Of a stretch of DNA of 64,000 bases, positions 22,013 to 32,689 are shown in pieces; the stretch's first letter is position 1, and every line of letters begins with the position of its first letter. Origin of the DNA: Hymenopus coronatus. Taxonomy: Eukaryota; Arthropoda; Insecta; Mantodea; Hymenopodidae. Under the pieces are notes generated by a model. It did not search any database. It was not told where the DNA came from and saw nothing but the letters and a program-made list of their open reading frames with translations. The translations under genes were made by a program, and so were the position numbers. The stretch lies in the NCBI GenBank assembly GCA_030762935.1, contig CM060900.1, positions 286,040,784 to 286,104,783 on the forward strand, written 5' to 3'.

Positions 22013-23019
22013 ACACATTGGTATGCGTTCTGTCTTTGTATCTTTAATCTTTGAAAATAGAAACCAAATTTGCCATATCCAGACAAAAATTGACTGGATG
22101 TGAAATCTGATGTGATGTTTTACACTATAGGCGATACTCAGCTTTTGGAAAGAATATTTTTCTTGTGGTGGTTCCTTTAGAGCTGGACATCCACTGCTTA
22201 CTCCAATGCGTTTTAATATAATTATTAAGCGTATTGCTAGTGTCAGATAGGAGACATAAATTGTAGCTAAAATTTAAATTAGAGTTAGCAGCATTTTTTG
22301 CCAATTCATCAGCTGCTTCTTTGCGTACTGTGCCAATAGGGCTTCATACCCATGATAAACAAATGTTTCTCATATGATGTTTATGTTCGTTCTAATTTCT
22401 TCTGCCAATGTATTTAACCTGTAGTTATTGCTGTGCATTTTATGAATCCTTGAAAATGTAACAATCAGAATTTTGAGTTTTTGGCCAAATGAAGGCCTCC
22501 TTAATAGCAAAAGGATCTGATTATGCAATTCAGTACTCCGTAGAGAGTCTAACTATTTGTGAATAAATGTATCTCGAATTACTTAACACCAAAAAAGCGA
22601 ATTCTTCTCTAGATTATATTGAACCGTCTTCAAAAATCTCCGAAATGTGATTTCTGTTACACGCATTACAATAAATGTTATCACTGAAGTAAGCAAGATG
22701 CCCGGCAGATGTCAAATATGCTGGTCTTTGAATTACAAAATGTAGGATTTCGTCATCATACTAAAGCCTTTCCGAAACAAGGTTATCTCACTTTTGCAAT
22801 ACCAGACAAATATAAGGGTCCAATGTCTGCGATAATTAAAGCAGCATCAGCAGAAACAGTTATATAAATGTTTTGACAATTCGGAGGGCAAGCTCGCTAT
22901 ACTTGTAGCAGTTTCTTTAGCCCAGCTCATTTAAAGCATTTCCGTAACACTGAAGTATATTAAAACTGCTGCGCTTTGGATAATTTTCAGAATTCCTCGA
23001 AACTCCATGTAGGTTTTTG

Positions 23020-23085
23020 TTTTCTTTTTGATAGTGTTTAACGCCCGCTTTGACTACTTGTGGCACCGTAGGCAATCCCATGTAA
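23020..23085 (-). repeat. SINE family B, 3' end fragment
   Basis: GATAGTGTTTAACGCCCGCTTTGACTACTTGTGGCACCGTAGG (shown split by position: 23031-23075) is the last roughly 50 bp of family B. It is an isolated fragment within the RNase H-bearing LINE region. Confidence 0.65.
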
Positions 23086-23208
23086 GTTCGTGATGCAAAA
23101 GCCAGCTGATTAAGTAGTGTGTTGGATTTGCTTGCAATATTATCAAAGTTAGTTCTAAATGCCTTTGTTTAGCTGAATTTACTCCAAATACAGCATTTGT
23201 TTAGCGAT

Positions 23209-23719
23209 TCATATACGTTCCTGATTCATTTTAATTATTAGCATTTGGACCTTTCTTTTGCTGATAATCAGAGCTGTCGTTTTCAGTGGATTAAAATGGA
23301 GTTTACTATGAATACTATAATATTCTTCGGATATTATGTTGATATTAGAAATCAAAATTGATATATTTTTAGCTTTACACATCAATAACACACGGTCTAC
23401 ATAAGCATATAATTGGCATCTTTCACGATGGGAAATTTCTAATGTTATCATACACAATGTTACAATATTTGGACTGCAGGAAATCTTGACGGCAAACTTT
23501 GTTAATGACCTTTGTTATGGAGCTGCTCTCGATTTGTAAGCGATCGCCACTAATATGAAAATAACTTCGTAATAATCTGTACAGATTTCTTGGACATTTC
23601 TGCCTTTGCAACTGCAGCAGAATTTTGGACCACCATACATAGTCAAAAGAACCCATAATATACAAATACATTAATATCCCTATTTCTTTCCTTTTAAAAA
23701 CTTTATGGGCCCACTGCAT
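23209..23719 (-). pseudogene. RNase H-bearing LINE: RT palm and active-site fragments
   Basis: Two overlapping frames (23719-23423 and 23457-23209) encode RT. The first has MQWAHKVFKRKEIG, GSFDYVWWSKILLQLQRQ and KCPRNLYRLLRSYF, matching the palm region after the GFR-GRST motif. The second has LYAYVDRVLLMC in place of the YADDLLLL active site, then HFNPLKTTALIISK, the K-T block of the thumb entry. The catalytic second Asp of the YADD box is replaced (YVDR), so no activity is expected. Confidence 0.72.
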
Positions 23720-23747
23720 AACAGATAGTACAGCACCCTCTGTGGAT

Positions 23748-23950
23748 TTATTCGGTGTAAATCCATCATCATTATTATAATCATTATTATTATTATATTG
23801 ATAATGATTATAATAATGATGATGATGGATTTACACCGAATAATAATAATTAATAATAATAATAATAAAAATAATAATAGTAATAATAATGATTATAATA
23901 ATAATGATGATGATGGATTTACACCGACAAATAGTAATAATAGTAATAGT
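23748..23950. repeat. Palindromic ATT/ATG microsatellite carrying three copies of an RT fragment
   Basis: 23748-23787 is the reverse complement of 23801-23843 apart from one ATG unit. Both contain GGATTTACACCGAATAA at the outside. A third copy, GATGATGGATTTACACCGA, is at 23909-23927. The fragment is the truncated 5' edge of the minus-strand LINE (residues GFTPN), now repeated in a microsatellite. Confidence 0.85.
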
Positions 23951-24279
23951 AATAATAATAATAATATTCAAAAGTTATTTATTGTAAACTGGTATCTTAT
24001 CCTTTCATTTAAAAGCTTCTCCAATATCTCCCCCATTGCAGTTGTGATTATAATCACATAGTTAATTAATAATATCCAGATAAATCATCACGCTTCTTCC
24101 AAACATGTAGATATAATACGATGCAATATCCTTGGTGCTGATGAGCCGGCCGAAACAATTTCTCTACAGCATCAACGGAGCAGCGAAAGACTTTCGCAGC
24201 GCACCTCTGAAGGTCTCGGGTCATTTGGGTGTTAAACTCCACGGAGTGGAGTTAACAGTGATAGTAAAGGTAGTCTAGG

Positions 24280-25115
24280 ACTTGAGCCTATGCATACGCA
24301 TCTCAGAAATTCAGTGGTCAATACCCGAACACGAATGCACTATTAATCCTCTATCATCGCAGGTAGCTATAGCTGCTTTTAGGGAAAATAGTATAGAAAT
24401 TGCGCTTGACAATCAGCTTAAAATGAAATATATCTACGGAAAAAAAGAACGGAGCATGAACAGGAACATTCATAATGGATTAAGTTTTCTGGGAAAACAA
24501 GAATTGATCTTTCGGGACATGATGAAGTAGTAAATTCTGTTAATCATGGCAATCACGTGGAACTGTTGAAGTACACTGCAGAATATGATCCTCTTTTAGT
24601 GCAGCACTTAGAAACCTCTACCGTGTTTAAAGGAATTTATATTCAAATTCAAAGTTACCTAACACAAACATTAATGTGGATTGTTTTTTCAAATACAAAT
24701 CATGAAATTGAGGTTATTCCTTTTTTCCAACATGATGGAATTATTTGCCAAGGTTCTGTGTGCAGTAAAATAACTAAACTCTGTGATGTGTTTAGTGCAA
24801 TACTAGAAAAACGTCAAGAAACTGAGCCAGGTTGGTATTTTAGCACCATTGGAAGGCTTCAAATTTGTTTTTCTCTTTCAATGTAGTTTTTCGCTCAAAC
24901 AAACTCCAGAAACTATTCATTTTCACTGAAGAGTTATACAGCAACCTTCAAACAAAACAAGTGACATTTTGTAAGCTTAACAGAAAATCCAAAGAATCCG
25001 TAGCCGCATTACAGAATTTTTTAAGAAACCGTGTTTCAAGTAAAAGAGTTCTCAGAGGAAAAATATCGAATGCAAACTTCTGTATTCTGAAGTGTTTTTT
25101 ACATCAATAACTGTT
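24280..25115 (+). pseudogene. hAT-superfamily transposase (ZMYM/DUF4371 type), dead
   Basis: Three broken plus-strand frames read like the hAT transposase family that carries DUF4371. First come NIHNGLSFLGKQELIFRD and, after two stops, NHGNHVELLKYTAEYDPLL then QHLETSTVFKG. A PGWYFSTIG segment follows near 24830, then LFIFTEELYSNLQTKQVTF and LNRKSKESVAALQNFLRNRV. In the active family this protein cuts and pastes its own element. Here the catalytic core between the second and third blocks is shortened and interrupted. No terminal inverted repeats or 8-bp TSD were identified. Confidence 0.72.
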
Positions 25116-26030
25116 TGGAGGTAACTTTTTAATGTCATTGTAGATGCAAATCTTTAAGTTTATTTCTATATAAAGTCTATTGACCAAGAGTCTCTTATAT
25201 ACATATGGAAGTTATTCGAAGCCATCCGATTGGGGAAAGAGCTGACTGTAGTGTAAAGTACAAGAATTTGAAAATGATGCCATGAGTGAACTTCGATTAT
25301 TAAGCAGTAATTCAAGGGTAAGACAATGTTAGATTTCCAAAGATTAAAATGTCATTCATTCTGTATACAACGTTTTGTGAGTACATTTTCAATATGTAAG
25401 TGCTTTTCAGCTCTGAGCAGCATCAGAAACTGGTCTCAGAATTCTACTCGGGAAGAGAACGTCTTTTTTTCTATTTTTTTTTTTTTTTTTTTTTTTCATT
25501 TTGGAATTAATTCAACTGAAACTCGCCTAGAAAGAGAAGTCAGAAAAAGCAAAAGTTCAATGGAACATTGCTAAATGTGCTTCTCACGAGAGAAACACGG
25601 CATTTGAACCACTTTGATCTTTTAGAAGTGTCCTGTTAAAGTAACAAAGATGAATTTAAGTCTAGGTACCTTTTATTAAATTTTGCTTAAAGCAACTGTA
25701 TATTAAATATGAATTTGAAGAACTATTTTTCAATTTAAAACATTTCCTCTTTCGATTATTATTTTTAATATTTGTTCCTTTAATTTAAACTGCTTTCAGT
25801 TGTGTTTTTATTTTAAATGTTACTTCTTTTGTTTTATGTTATTGGTTTTCGTCAAGGCAATGCTGTTCTTTGATTTACTATCATTAATTAAAAGTTCTAA
25901 TACTCATCGCTTCGGCTATGTGAGTGGTCACCACACGGCAGTGTACGACTGTATGATATAATTATCGTTGATACATTTGAAAACTTAAAGTGGGTCAAAA
26001 GTTAAGAATTTAAAAGAACAAAATACCAAA
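25116..26030. other. No clear feature; poly(T) tract
   Basis: Possibly the remainder of the hAT element, but I see no conserved hAT dimerisation block. A roughly 21-base T run is at 25477-25497. The rest is AT-rich and unassigned. Confidence 0.45.
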
Positions 26031-26262
26031 GTGTCGGTTAAAGACGCTGTTAATTGCCAGGGTCATATTAACAGCGCCGCCTGAGTGCCAAAATTTCGTA
26101 CCACAGAAATACTTTTATATGCCAGTAAATATTCTGGTTGTCGCTTTTAAGCATACTTAAAAACAATCGGTCTGGGCCGTATTTGAACCCACGGGCGAGG
26201 AATCGGAAAGTCAGCGTCTAACCAAACGAAACACCAGACCGACCTCAATAGATGGAAAACCC
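26030..26262 (-). mobile_element. tRNA-derived SINE, family D
   Basis: On the minus strand the head has TTTGGTTAGACGCTGACTTT (A-box region) and GTGGGTTCAAATACGG (B box). It is followed by a body containing CAACCAGAATATTTACTGGC and ending near 26035. I found no second copy and no convincing target-site duplication, so the limits are approximate. Confidence 0.55.
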
Positions 26263-26599
26263 TGTATATAAGACATGTAAGAATGCTAATTAACAGGAGA
26301 AAAACAAGAAGATTAACTAGATATGATAAAACCTTTCGTTAAATCTGTATACATTTCATGAAATAACAACAATATAGCTGTAATGTGACATTCACCACTG
26401 AGAGGTCCGGGATCGTACCTTATCTCCAGCAACCAAAACGTGGAGATCGACGCTCTCCGCCAAGTGTAAGGTTACAGAAAAGGGGAACACGAAGTGTAAC
26501 GTTCAAGTTTATCCGGCTAGGGGAACGGGGAACGATTGGGGGAACGGATTTTTAGGGAATGGCCATAGTCAGATATATCGGGGGTTATATTCATCTACT

Positions 26600-26900
26600 C
26601 TTAACCTAAAGGTCGCCCTCCGTGATGTTATAGTTACCATGCTAAGATTATATACCCAAGGTCACGGGTTCAAACCCGGCGGAGGACATGAATTTTTTCG
26701 GGTGTAAAAATCCTTAGCATGGCTTCCTTTAGAGGGGAAGTAAAGCCGTTGGTCCCGTGTCGTATACTTACGGCACGTAAAAGAACTTTAAACCTGATAG
26801 AAAGGCCTCTGAGAAAAATCAAGCAGTCTTTCACACCCAATTTAGAATGGGACGCTGAGGACTATAGAAGTTAAAGAGCGTCCATAAATAACACGCCATA
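26600..26900 (+). mobile_element. tRNA-derived SINE, family C, with tRNA head
   Basis: The head runs from about 26610 (TTATAGTTACCATGCTAAG) to the B box GGGTTCAAACCCGG at 26664-26677. The family-C body has AAAATCCTTAGCATGGCTTCC, GTCCCGTGTCGTATACTTACGG, ACGTAAAAGAAC and GGCCTCTGAG, and ends TTAAAGAGCGTCCATAAATAA. It is the most complete family-C copy in the window. Confidence 0.83.
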
Positions 26901-27660
26901 TACATTTATTTAACTTAAGTAGGAGACACGACCAGGTTTGGTGAAAGATAATGCACCACTTGAAATTTGACGCTAGGAGAGAGGTAACTCTAGGTGATAA
27001 CTAAGTTGTATTTACATTGTGTTACAAAGAAAGGATGATGAGCTTTTTACATGTTGATATAAATACTTTAGATGTGGTCACCTTACCTTTTGACCCATGG
27101 AGTAGGACGTTGGCTCCGGGGTATCGTGGTAGGTCCTGAATTGTTTCACTGTATAGTTCCTTTCGAAGATCTGAATGTTGTGGATTCTGATAGCAGTAGT
27201 GGCAAAAAGACACAGCAATACAAAAATCCGAGCTTTTTATGTAATTTGCAAAAGTTAATTAAGCATTACGTTAGCATTATGCTCAGAATTACGGAGTTGA
27301 GCTAAACCGAAATTATCTCATTACCGCGAGAACCGCTAAATCTCGGGAAATACGATATATGTGAAGTCTGCAGCGAAAACAGCAAACATGGCTTGCAACC
27401 GAAAATCTAATTTCCTGTATCTCACTCTAATGCAAACATACGTTATTAAGTATAAGAACAGTATAGTTCTAATAAAAGTAAAGGCCACTAAAATTTACTG
27501 TCACAATAAGCATAAATTTCTAAGCGCAATCCTCCAAGTTTCAGTTGCCTAGAAATTGTTTACAAATCTAAACTACATTAACATATCCACATTCACATAC
27601 CTACATACATGAATATAAGACGTGCTACAACATACGTACATACACACATATATAAGCATG
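26901..27660. other. No recognised feature
   Basis: About 760 bp with short motif-less frames only. Confidence 0.5.
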
Positions 27661-27663
27661 CCA

Positions 27664-27897
27664 TCGTAAGTACATACAAGCATACATACAAACATACATA
27701 CAAACATACATACATACATACATACATACATACATACATACATACATACATACATACATACATACATACATACATACATACATACAAACATACATACATA
27801 CATACATACATACATACATACATACATACATACATACATACATACATACACACATCCTTGCATTCATGCATACAGACAGACAGACAGACAGACAGAC

Positions 27898-27928
<31 letters not shown>

Positions 27929-27966
27929 CATACATACATACATACATACATACATACATACATACA

Positions 27967-27996
<30 letters not shown>
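27664..27996. repeat. (CATA)n microsatellite, about 330 bp
   Basis: Long CATA tract with a few CAAA variants and a short CAGA block (27874-27895). The long open frames reading YVCM or YIHT here are artefacts of the tetranucleotide repeat. Tetranucleotide-like sequence (CTAC/CCTA) resumes right of the mariner at 29423, so the mariner inserted into this tract. Confidence 0.97.
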
Positions 27997-27997
<1 letters not shown>

Positions 27998-29422
27998 TCA
28001 GGTCGACTGATAAGTCCCGGGCCCCTGAATGAAAACAGCATTTAAATTTTTTTTTCTTTATTTCTCAACATAATCACTAGAAATGCTTATACATTTGTCA
28101 TATTGGTGTTCTAATTTAATTAAACAATATCTGCAGTCTGATTTATAAAGGTCCTCAAAGTAGCTGTTTATCGCAGCAATGATCTTCTCGTTATTGAGAA
28201 ATCTTCGTGCTCCAAAAAGAATTTTGAGGTTTGGTAACAGGTAGTAGTCACTGGGTGCTAGTTCTGGCCACCGTTCTCTAAGTAATCAATAAATATAATT
28301 CCCTGTGCATCCCAGAAAACACGCCATAACCTTGTTAGCTGACAAAATTGACTGTGCTTTTTTTTTGGAGTGGTTCACCTGGCGCAATCCATTGTTTTGA
28401 CTGTGATTTACATTCTGGAGTGTAGTGATGTAACCAAATTTCATCCATGGTAATAAGCTGTCTCTAAAATTCACTGGGATTTTTACGGTAGAGCCGGAGA
28501 ATTGTCGTGATGAAACACTTTTTTTGTTTTTTTTTTTTTGTTTGCCAAATGAAGTATTTTTCTTTTCACCTCATCACTCAAACGTTGCAGTAAGTTTGCG
28601 TAGTTATCACCAGTGATACCTTTACTCTTTTCCAAGTAATCAATAAATATAATTCCCTGTGCATCCCAGAAAACGCGCCATAACCTTGTTAGCTGACAAA
28701 ATTTACTGTGGCTTTTTTGGAGTTGGTTCACCTAGCGCAATCCATTGTTTTGACTGTGATATACATTCTGGAGTGTAGTGATATAACCAAGTTTCATCCA
28801 TGGTAATAAGCTGTCAGTAAAATTCACTGGGATTTTTACGCTAGAGCTCCACATTCTTAACATAAGCAGTTTTTCTTTACAATTTTTGATCAGGTGTCAA
28901 CAAACGCGGCACCCGTCTTGCAGCGACCTTGTGAAAACACAAAACATTGCTTAAAATATTACCTGTACGTTCTTCTCATATGTTTGCAGCCTCTGCTATC
29001 TCAAATAACTTTAAGCTGCGGTCTTGCAGTACTAAACGATGAATCTTTTCAATGATTTCTAGAGTTGTCACTTTTACAGGGCGTCCACAGCGACGCTCAT
29101 CACTAGAACTCGTACGTCCCATTCTAAACTCTGCAACACACCTTTTATTCATTGAATAAGAAGGGGCGGAGTCTTTCAATATAGATTCCATTTCCTCCTA
29201 GATTTCTTTAGGCGTTAAGTCTTTCAAAAGGAAGTGTTTATTCACTGCTTGTTTTTCCAAATGCTTCATTTTCATGAAAACTCTAAAGTTGTCCTGTTTA
29301 AAATGCCCTCATTCAAAAACTAAACAGTCTATTGACCTGTAACTATGGATAGAAGCTAGTCTAGAGTTAGGTTATATGATGCTACCGTCATAAATGGCCC
29401 GGGACTTCTCAGCGGACTCACG
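27997..29422 (-). mobile_element. mariner transposon with internal duplication, inactive
   Basis: Terminal inverted repeats of about 25 bp are visible. The left end (28002-28024) reads GTCGACTGATAAGTCCCGGG, and the right end, on the opposite strand, gives the same with three or four changes. Both ends abut a TA dinucleotide (27995-27996 and 29423-29424), the mariner target. Length is 1426 bp versus about 1.3 kb for typical mariners; most of the excess is explained by a partial tandem duplication inside the transposase (28280-28494 and 28634-28847, offset 354 bp). Confidence 0.9.
28050..29255 (-). pseudogene. mariner transposase, frameshifted and partly duplicated
   Basis: On the minus strand the N-terminal helix-turn-helix region is clear (29191-28976): LKDSAPSYSMNKRCVAEF, RMGRTSSSDERRCGRP and VTTLEIIEKIHRLVLQD. 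The catalytic half follows: a MDET-W...HYTPE block, FWDAQGIIFIDYLEKSKG, VFHHDNSPAL (second Asp) and APSDYYL (third Asp of the DD34D triad). The MDET-to-IIFID part appears twice because of the internal duplication. Frameshifts and T-run expansions (near 28360 and 28520-28540) break the frame. Intact mariner transposases are about 345 residues; this one cannot be translated as a unit. Confidence 0.88.
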
Positions 29423-29424
29423 TA

Positions 29425-30105
29425 TCTACCTAACTACCTACCGTATCTAATTACCAGAGCCCGGATTTTTAAGTCACATAATCCTTCATTTTAGGTTTTT
29501 TTGTGTCCTTAAAATAGTGTTTATATAGGTTTCGATTCGTAGATTAGTGAAGCCAACAATAATTTTTCTATTTTATCAGATGTGTGAGATTTATTTATTT
29601 ATCAAAATGATCACAAAACCTTTCTTGTCAAATATATGCAGCAAGAAAACCAGAGCATTATTTTTCTATTTCTTCTTAGGCTTTTTTTTATTTTAGGGGA
29701 GCTGCATTGTAATAGATATCTGCAAAGCACCCAAATGTTTTGGCGTAAATGATTTCCCATTATCACGGGACACATTACTTGTATGAAGAGAAAGTTCTTT
29801 CAATGGAGAATGACGTCATTGCAGCGTAAGATATATATGCTACTGCAGGGTAATTGTTCTGTGTACTTTTCTTCCTATAATGCTAAATTGTTGACCCTTA
29901 TATCGTCAAAACTACGATTGTGTTGAAAAATATTCTCCGGCTTTGACGAATATGCAATTGCGTTTGGTACTGGTATTCCTAATTTTTTTTTTTTTTTTTC
30001 CTAAGAGTAATAAAGTGTTAGTACTAAGAAAAAATCCATATACATTATCAGTGGTATTGGGTTCCGTCATTCATGTAGGATGTATTTAAAATCTAAAAAG
30101 GTATT

Positions 30106-30110
<5 letters not shown>
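29425..30110. other. No recognised feature
   Basis: Unassigned AT-rich sequence right of the mariner, with a T run at 29982-29999. Confidence 0.5.
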
Positions 30111-30145
<35 letters not shown>

Positions 30146-30217
30146 ACAATGAGCGGCATGAGTTCATCAATGCCGTTTTCCTTTTTTTTTTTTTTTTTTT
30201 TTTTTCTTTTTTTTTAG
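30111..30217. repeat. (CT)n and poly(T) tracts
   Basis: (TC)n at about 30111-30141 and T runs at 30182-30216, separated by about 40 bp of normal sequence. Confidence 0.95.
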
Positions 30218-31605
30218 AAATAACGCCAGTGACACTCAAAATATCATTGAATGGCAGGATTGTTCTTTCAAACCGGTGAGTGGCTCCAGTATAAAACAGA
30301 ACTGAATTTTAATTTATGCAAGAGTGTGACAAGGGTACAAAACATGAGCAATTTCTTGGGTTTGGCAAGGCAATAAGCTTTTGTTTTATCCAAGTCATTA
30401 ACGAGTTTCAATGATAGCAAAACTGCTATTTAGGTTGTTTTAGCTGTCAATCTCTCATTGAGGTGTTTTTAGATACAATGAAATCTACATACTCTGCTTC
30501 ATGAATTATGAAACGAATATATACCTTAAAATGTATCAATTAAACAGCGAGGGGATGAACAGGTTAAAACTAAAACTTAGGGCGCTAGTAATTATCGGTA
30601 TTTCGGTTATTAAATAAACATGGTATCCTTATACTGTAAACAATCTTCGTGTCAGGTGTATCAGGTATTCTTTTCGAAATAAATGTTCATATTACTGTAA
30701 TTTACTAATGAATCTTTTATGAGCATTCTCTCAAACGGGATTTCATCAAATTTTACTTTTCCTTCATCTACTATGTGCATTTTGTACACAGAAGGTATTA
30801 AATTCTATCCAAAAAACCGATCACGATATCTCACAGAAAAAACTTTTTTGAGGTCCCCTGAGTCCAAAAAAATTGTAGAAAACGGTTCGTGTTTGTATGT
30901 GTGTGTCTTTGGACAGCATAGCTCAAAAGCTTAAGGACCGCTAAATATCAAATTTTGTATTTAAATTTAGTACATTCCAGGGATGCGCCACGAAGGTTTT
31001 CAAGAAAACGCCCCCCCAAACTACCCTTTACATGGAAAAATGTTTGAACATTTTGTTTTTCTCAAAAATGGCTCTAATGGTTTTGATTAAAAAGCCATAC
31101 ATGAAATATATTAATAGGACAAATAAAATGCATATATTGAATTTTTTGGGAATACCTTCTGAAGATCCCCTCATTCAAGATGAATTTTGCATAATTGGTT
31201 AACTCTAAGAGATACACAAAACGTTAATTACACAAAAAATGTATTTCTTTAAAACCCAAAAATTATGTAATACACTTTTTTTGTAGAATTGACGGTTTCC
31301 GAGATATTCCTTGTTATTGGTTTTAGTTTTAAACTACGGATCTTTTTCCCACACGGGAGGTCATCTTACGTTTCATCTCTTTTATTTTGCTTGGGTTATG
31401 CAAGGCGAAATACGAATTTCAATTCTTTCACATAGCGATCGGCTTTTTACAAGATTTTACTATTGCATTAGCCTATTGTGTAACCTTATTTGTGTTCTAC
31501 TTAGAAGGAACTAATACAACTATTTCTGCTACTGTATATCTCAATTATCATGATGTGGATAATTGAATAATCTTTTGTAACAATGGTTTGTTTTTCTTTT
31601 TTTTT
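30218..31605. other. No recognised feature
   Basis: AT-rich sequence without motif-bearing frames. The frame at 30719-30934 has 71 codons and no family resemblance that I recognise. Confidence 0.5.
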
Positions 31606-31611
31606 TTATTT

Positions 31612-31668
31612 TTTTTTTTATTTTTAATGTCCGTTTTACTACATTGGCACTGCAGACGGTTAACAATT
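31612..31668 (-). repeat. SINE family B, 3' end fragment
   Basis: TTTTTAATGTCCGTTTTACT and CATTGGCACTGCAGACGG match the final 50 bp of family B. It is preceded on the plus strand by T-rich sequence, the complement of the SINE's A-rich tail. Confidence 0.55.
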
Positions 31669-31916
31669 TGTAAATAAAGTCATGTGAATAGAGCATATCA
31701 GATTTCTATTTAATTACCCATGTAGTTAATATTTATTATCCCTATGAATTTCACTTTTCATTCTACGTAATTCAGTTTAGTTTCAAACTAGCTATATTAT
31801 ATACCTGAAAAGAAATGTCGCAGCATCTGTATTGTAAATTAAATTGATACCTTACAGAGAAGAGGTAATCTAAACTGATATTCTTAATAAAGTTAAACAT
31901 GTGTCACATTCACAGA

Positions 31917-31972
31917 GTTACCGCCTGCGGTGCCATTAGTAGTTAAAGCGGGCGTTAAACACTACCAAAAAA
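31917..31972 (+). repeat. SINE family B, 3' end fragment, opposite orientation
   Basis: ACCGCCTGCGGTGCCATTAG and AAAGCGGGCGTTAAACACTA, followed by an A run, match the family-B 3' end on the plus strand, about 250 bp from the opposite-strand fragment at 31612-31668. Confidence 0.7.
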
Positions 31973-32685
31973 AAATTCACAGAGTTGCCCTCTCAAAGTT
32001 ATCAAATCATAGCTACTGTCGAATTCCCATTGATTATTTATCTGTATTTAGTTTACGAATGCAAACGTTAATTATGTTCATGGTAAGGAGTAGTTGTATT
32101 CAGTTTTCAGGGAACAACGAGGTATGAAGGAAAATATAGTGGATTGTTATCATACATCGGGAAATAAGTATATCGTGATTTTAAACCTGTAGAAAACCTA
32201 TGAATATGTTATTCGTTTCCATAATCTTCTTCCAGTGAATATGTATACATTACACGATATGGCTATGACTAATTATATAATAGAGACCTGGCACACAACA
32301 TTTTGGTCCTGAGAGACAGCGCTTGACTTCTGACGCAACTTTCACGTCACAACTTCCTCTCCTCACTCAACCCCCTCTCCTCACTCAACCCCCTCACCGA
32401 GCTTAGGAAGAAATATCAGCTGTGGCTCAGTCTTTATGCGAGCGGTGTGTGTCCTACAGCCAGAAATGTTTTCAAAAACACGAAAAGGACCATTCAGTTT
32501 AGAATGAGTGGCAAAATGTATTCCGGAGTCAAAACGAATGTGATATGTTGATTGTACTCCAAAGTATTAGAGCTGTTCACAGTAGTAATATGCAATTGCT
32601 TTATATGAAATATCACCAAGGAGGCATGCTTCAATATTAGGTAATTACTAAAAATGTCATTATTGCTTTGATCTTCTGGGCCTTC
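31973..32685. other. No recognised feature
   Basis: Mostly unassigned. A 17-bp phrase (CCTCTCCTCACTCAACC) is tandemly repeated at about 32355-32390. Confidence 0.5.
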
Positions 32686-32689
32686 TTCT

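Larger units (their letters stand above)
21480..23770 (-). mobile_element. RNase H-bearing LINE (I/LOA-like), decayed, with a nested SINE
   Basis: Minus-strand order: RT palm (23770-23423), RT active site and thumb (23457-23209), a long decayed part, RNase H traces (about 22560-22290), a C-terminal block with FFPKAEYRL (about 22200-22070), then, beyond the SINE at 21777-22012, DAHLGDFNTEFDHPPYEKFRKKF and a 3' flank. The coding sense resumes on both sides of the SINE with its target-site duplication, which shows the SINE inserted into this LINE. The element is 5'-truncated at a GFTPNKSTEG motif near 23770. The left end is approximate. Confidence 0.72.

Noticed and set aside
27664..27996. CRISPR-like array
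   Set aside because: Pure tetranucleotide repeat without spacers; the genome is eukaryotic.
27573..28010. Overlapping open frames of about 130 codons on both strands reading YVCM or YIHT repeats
   Set aside because: Produced entirely by the (CATA)n microsatellite; no protein is implied.
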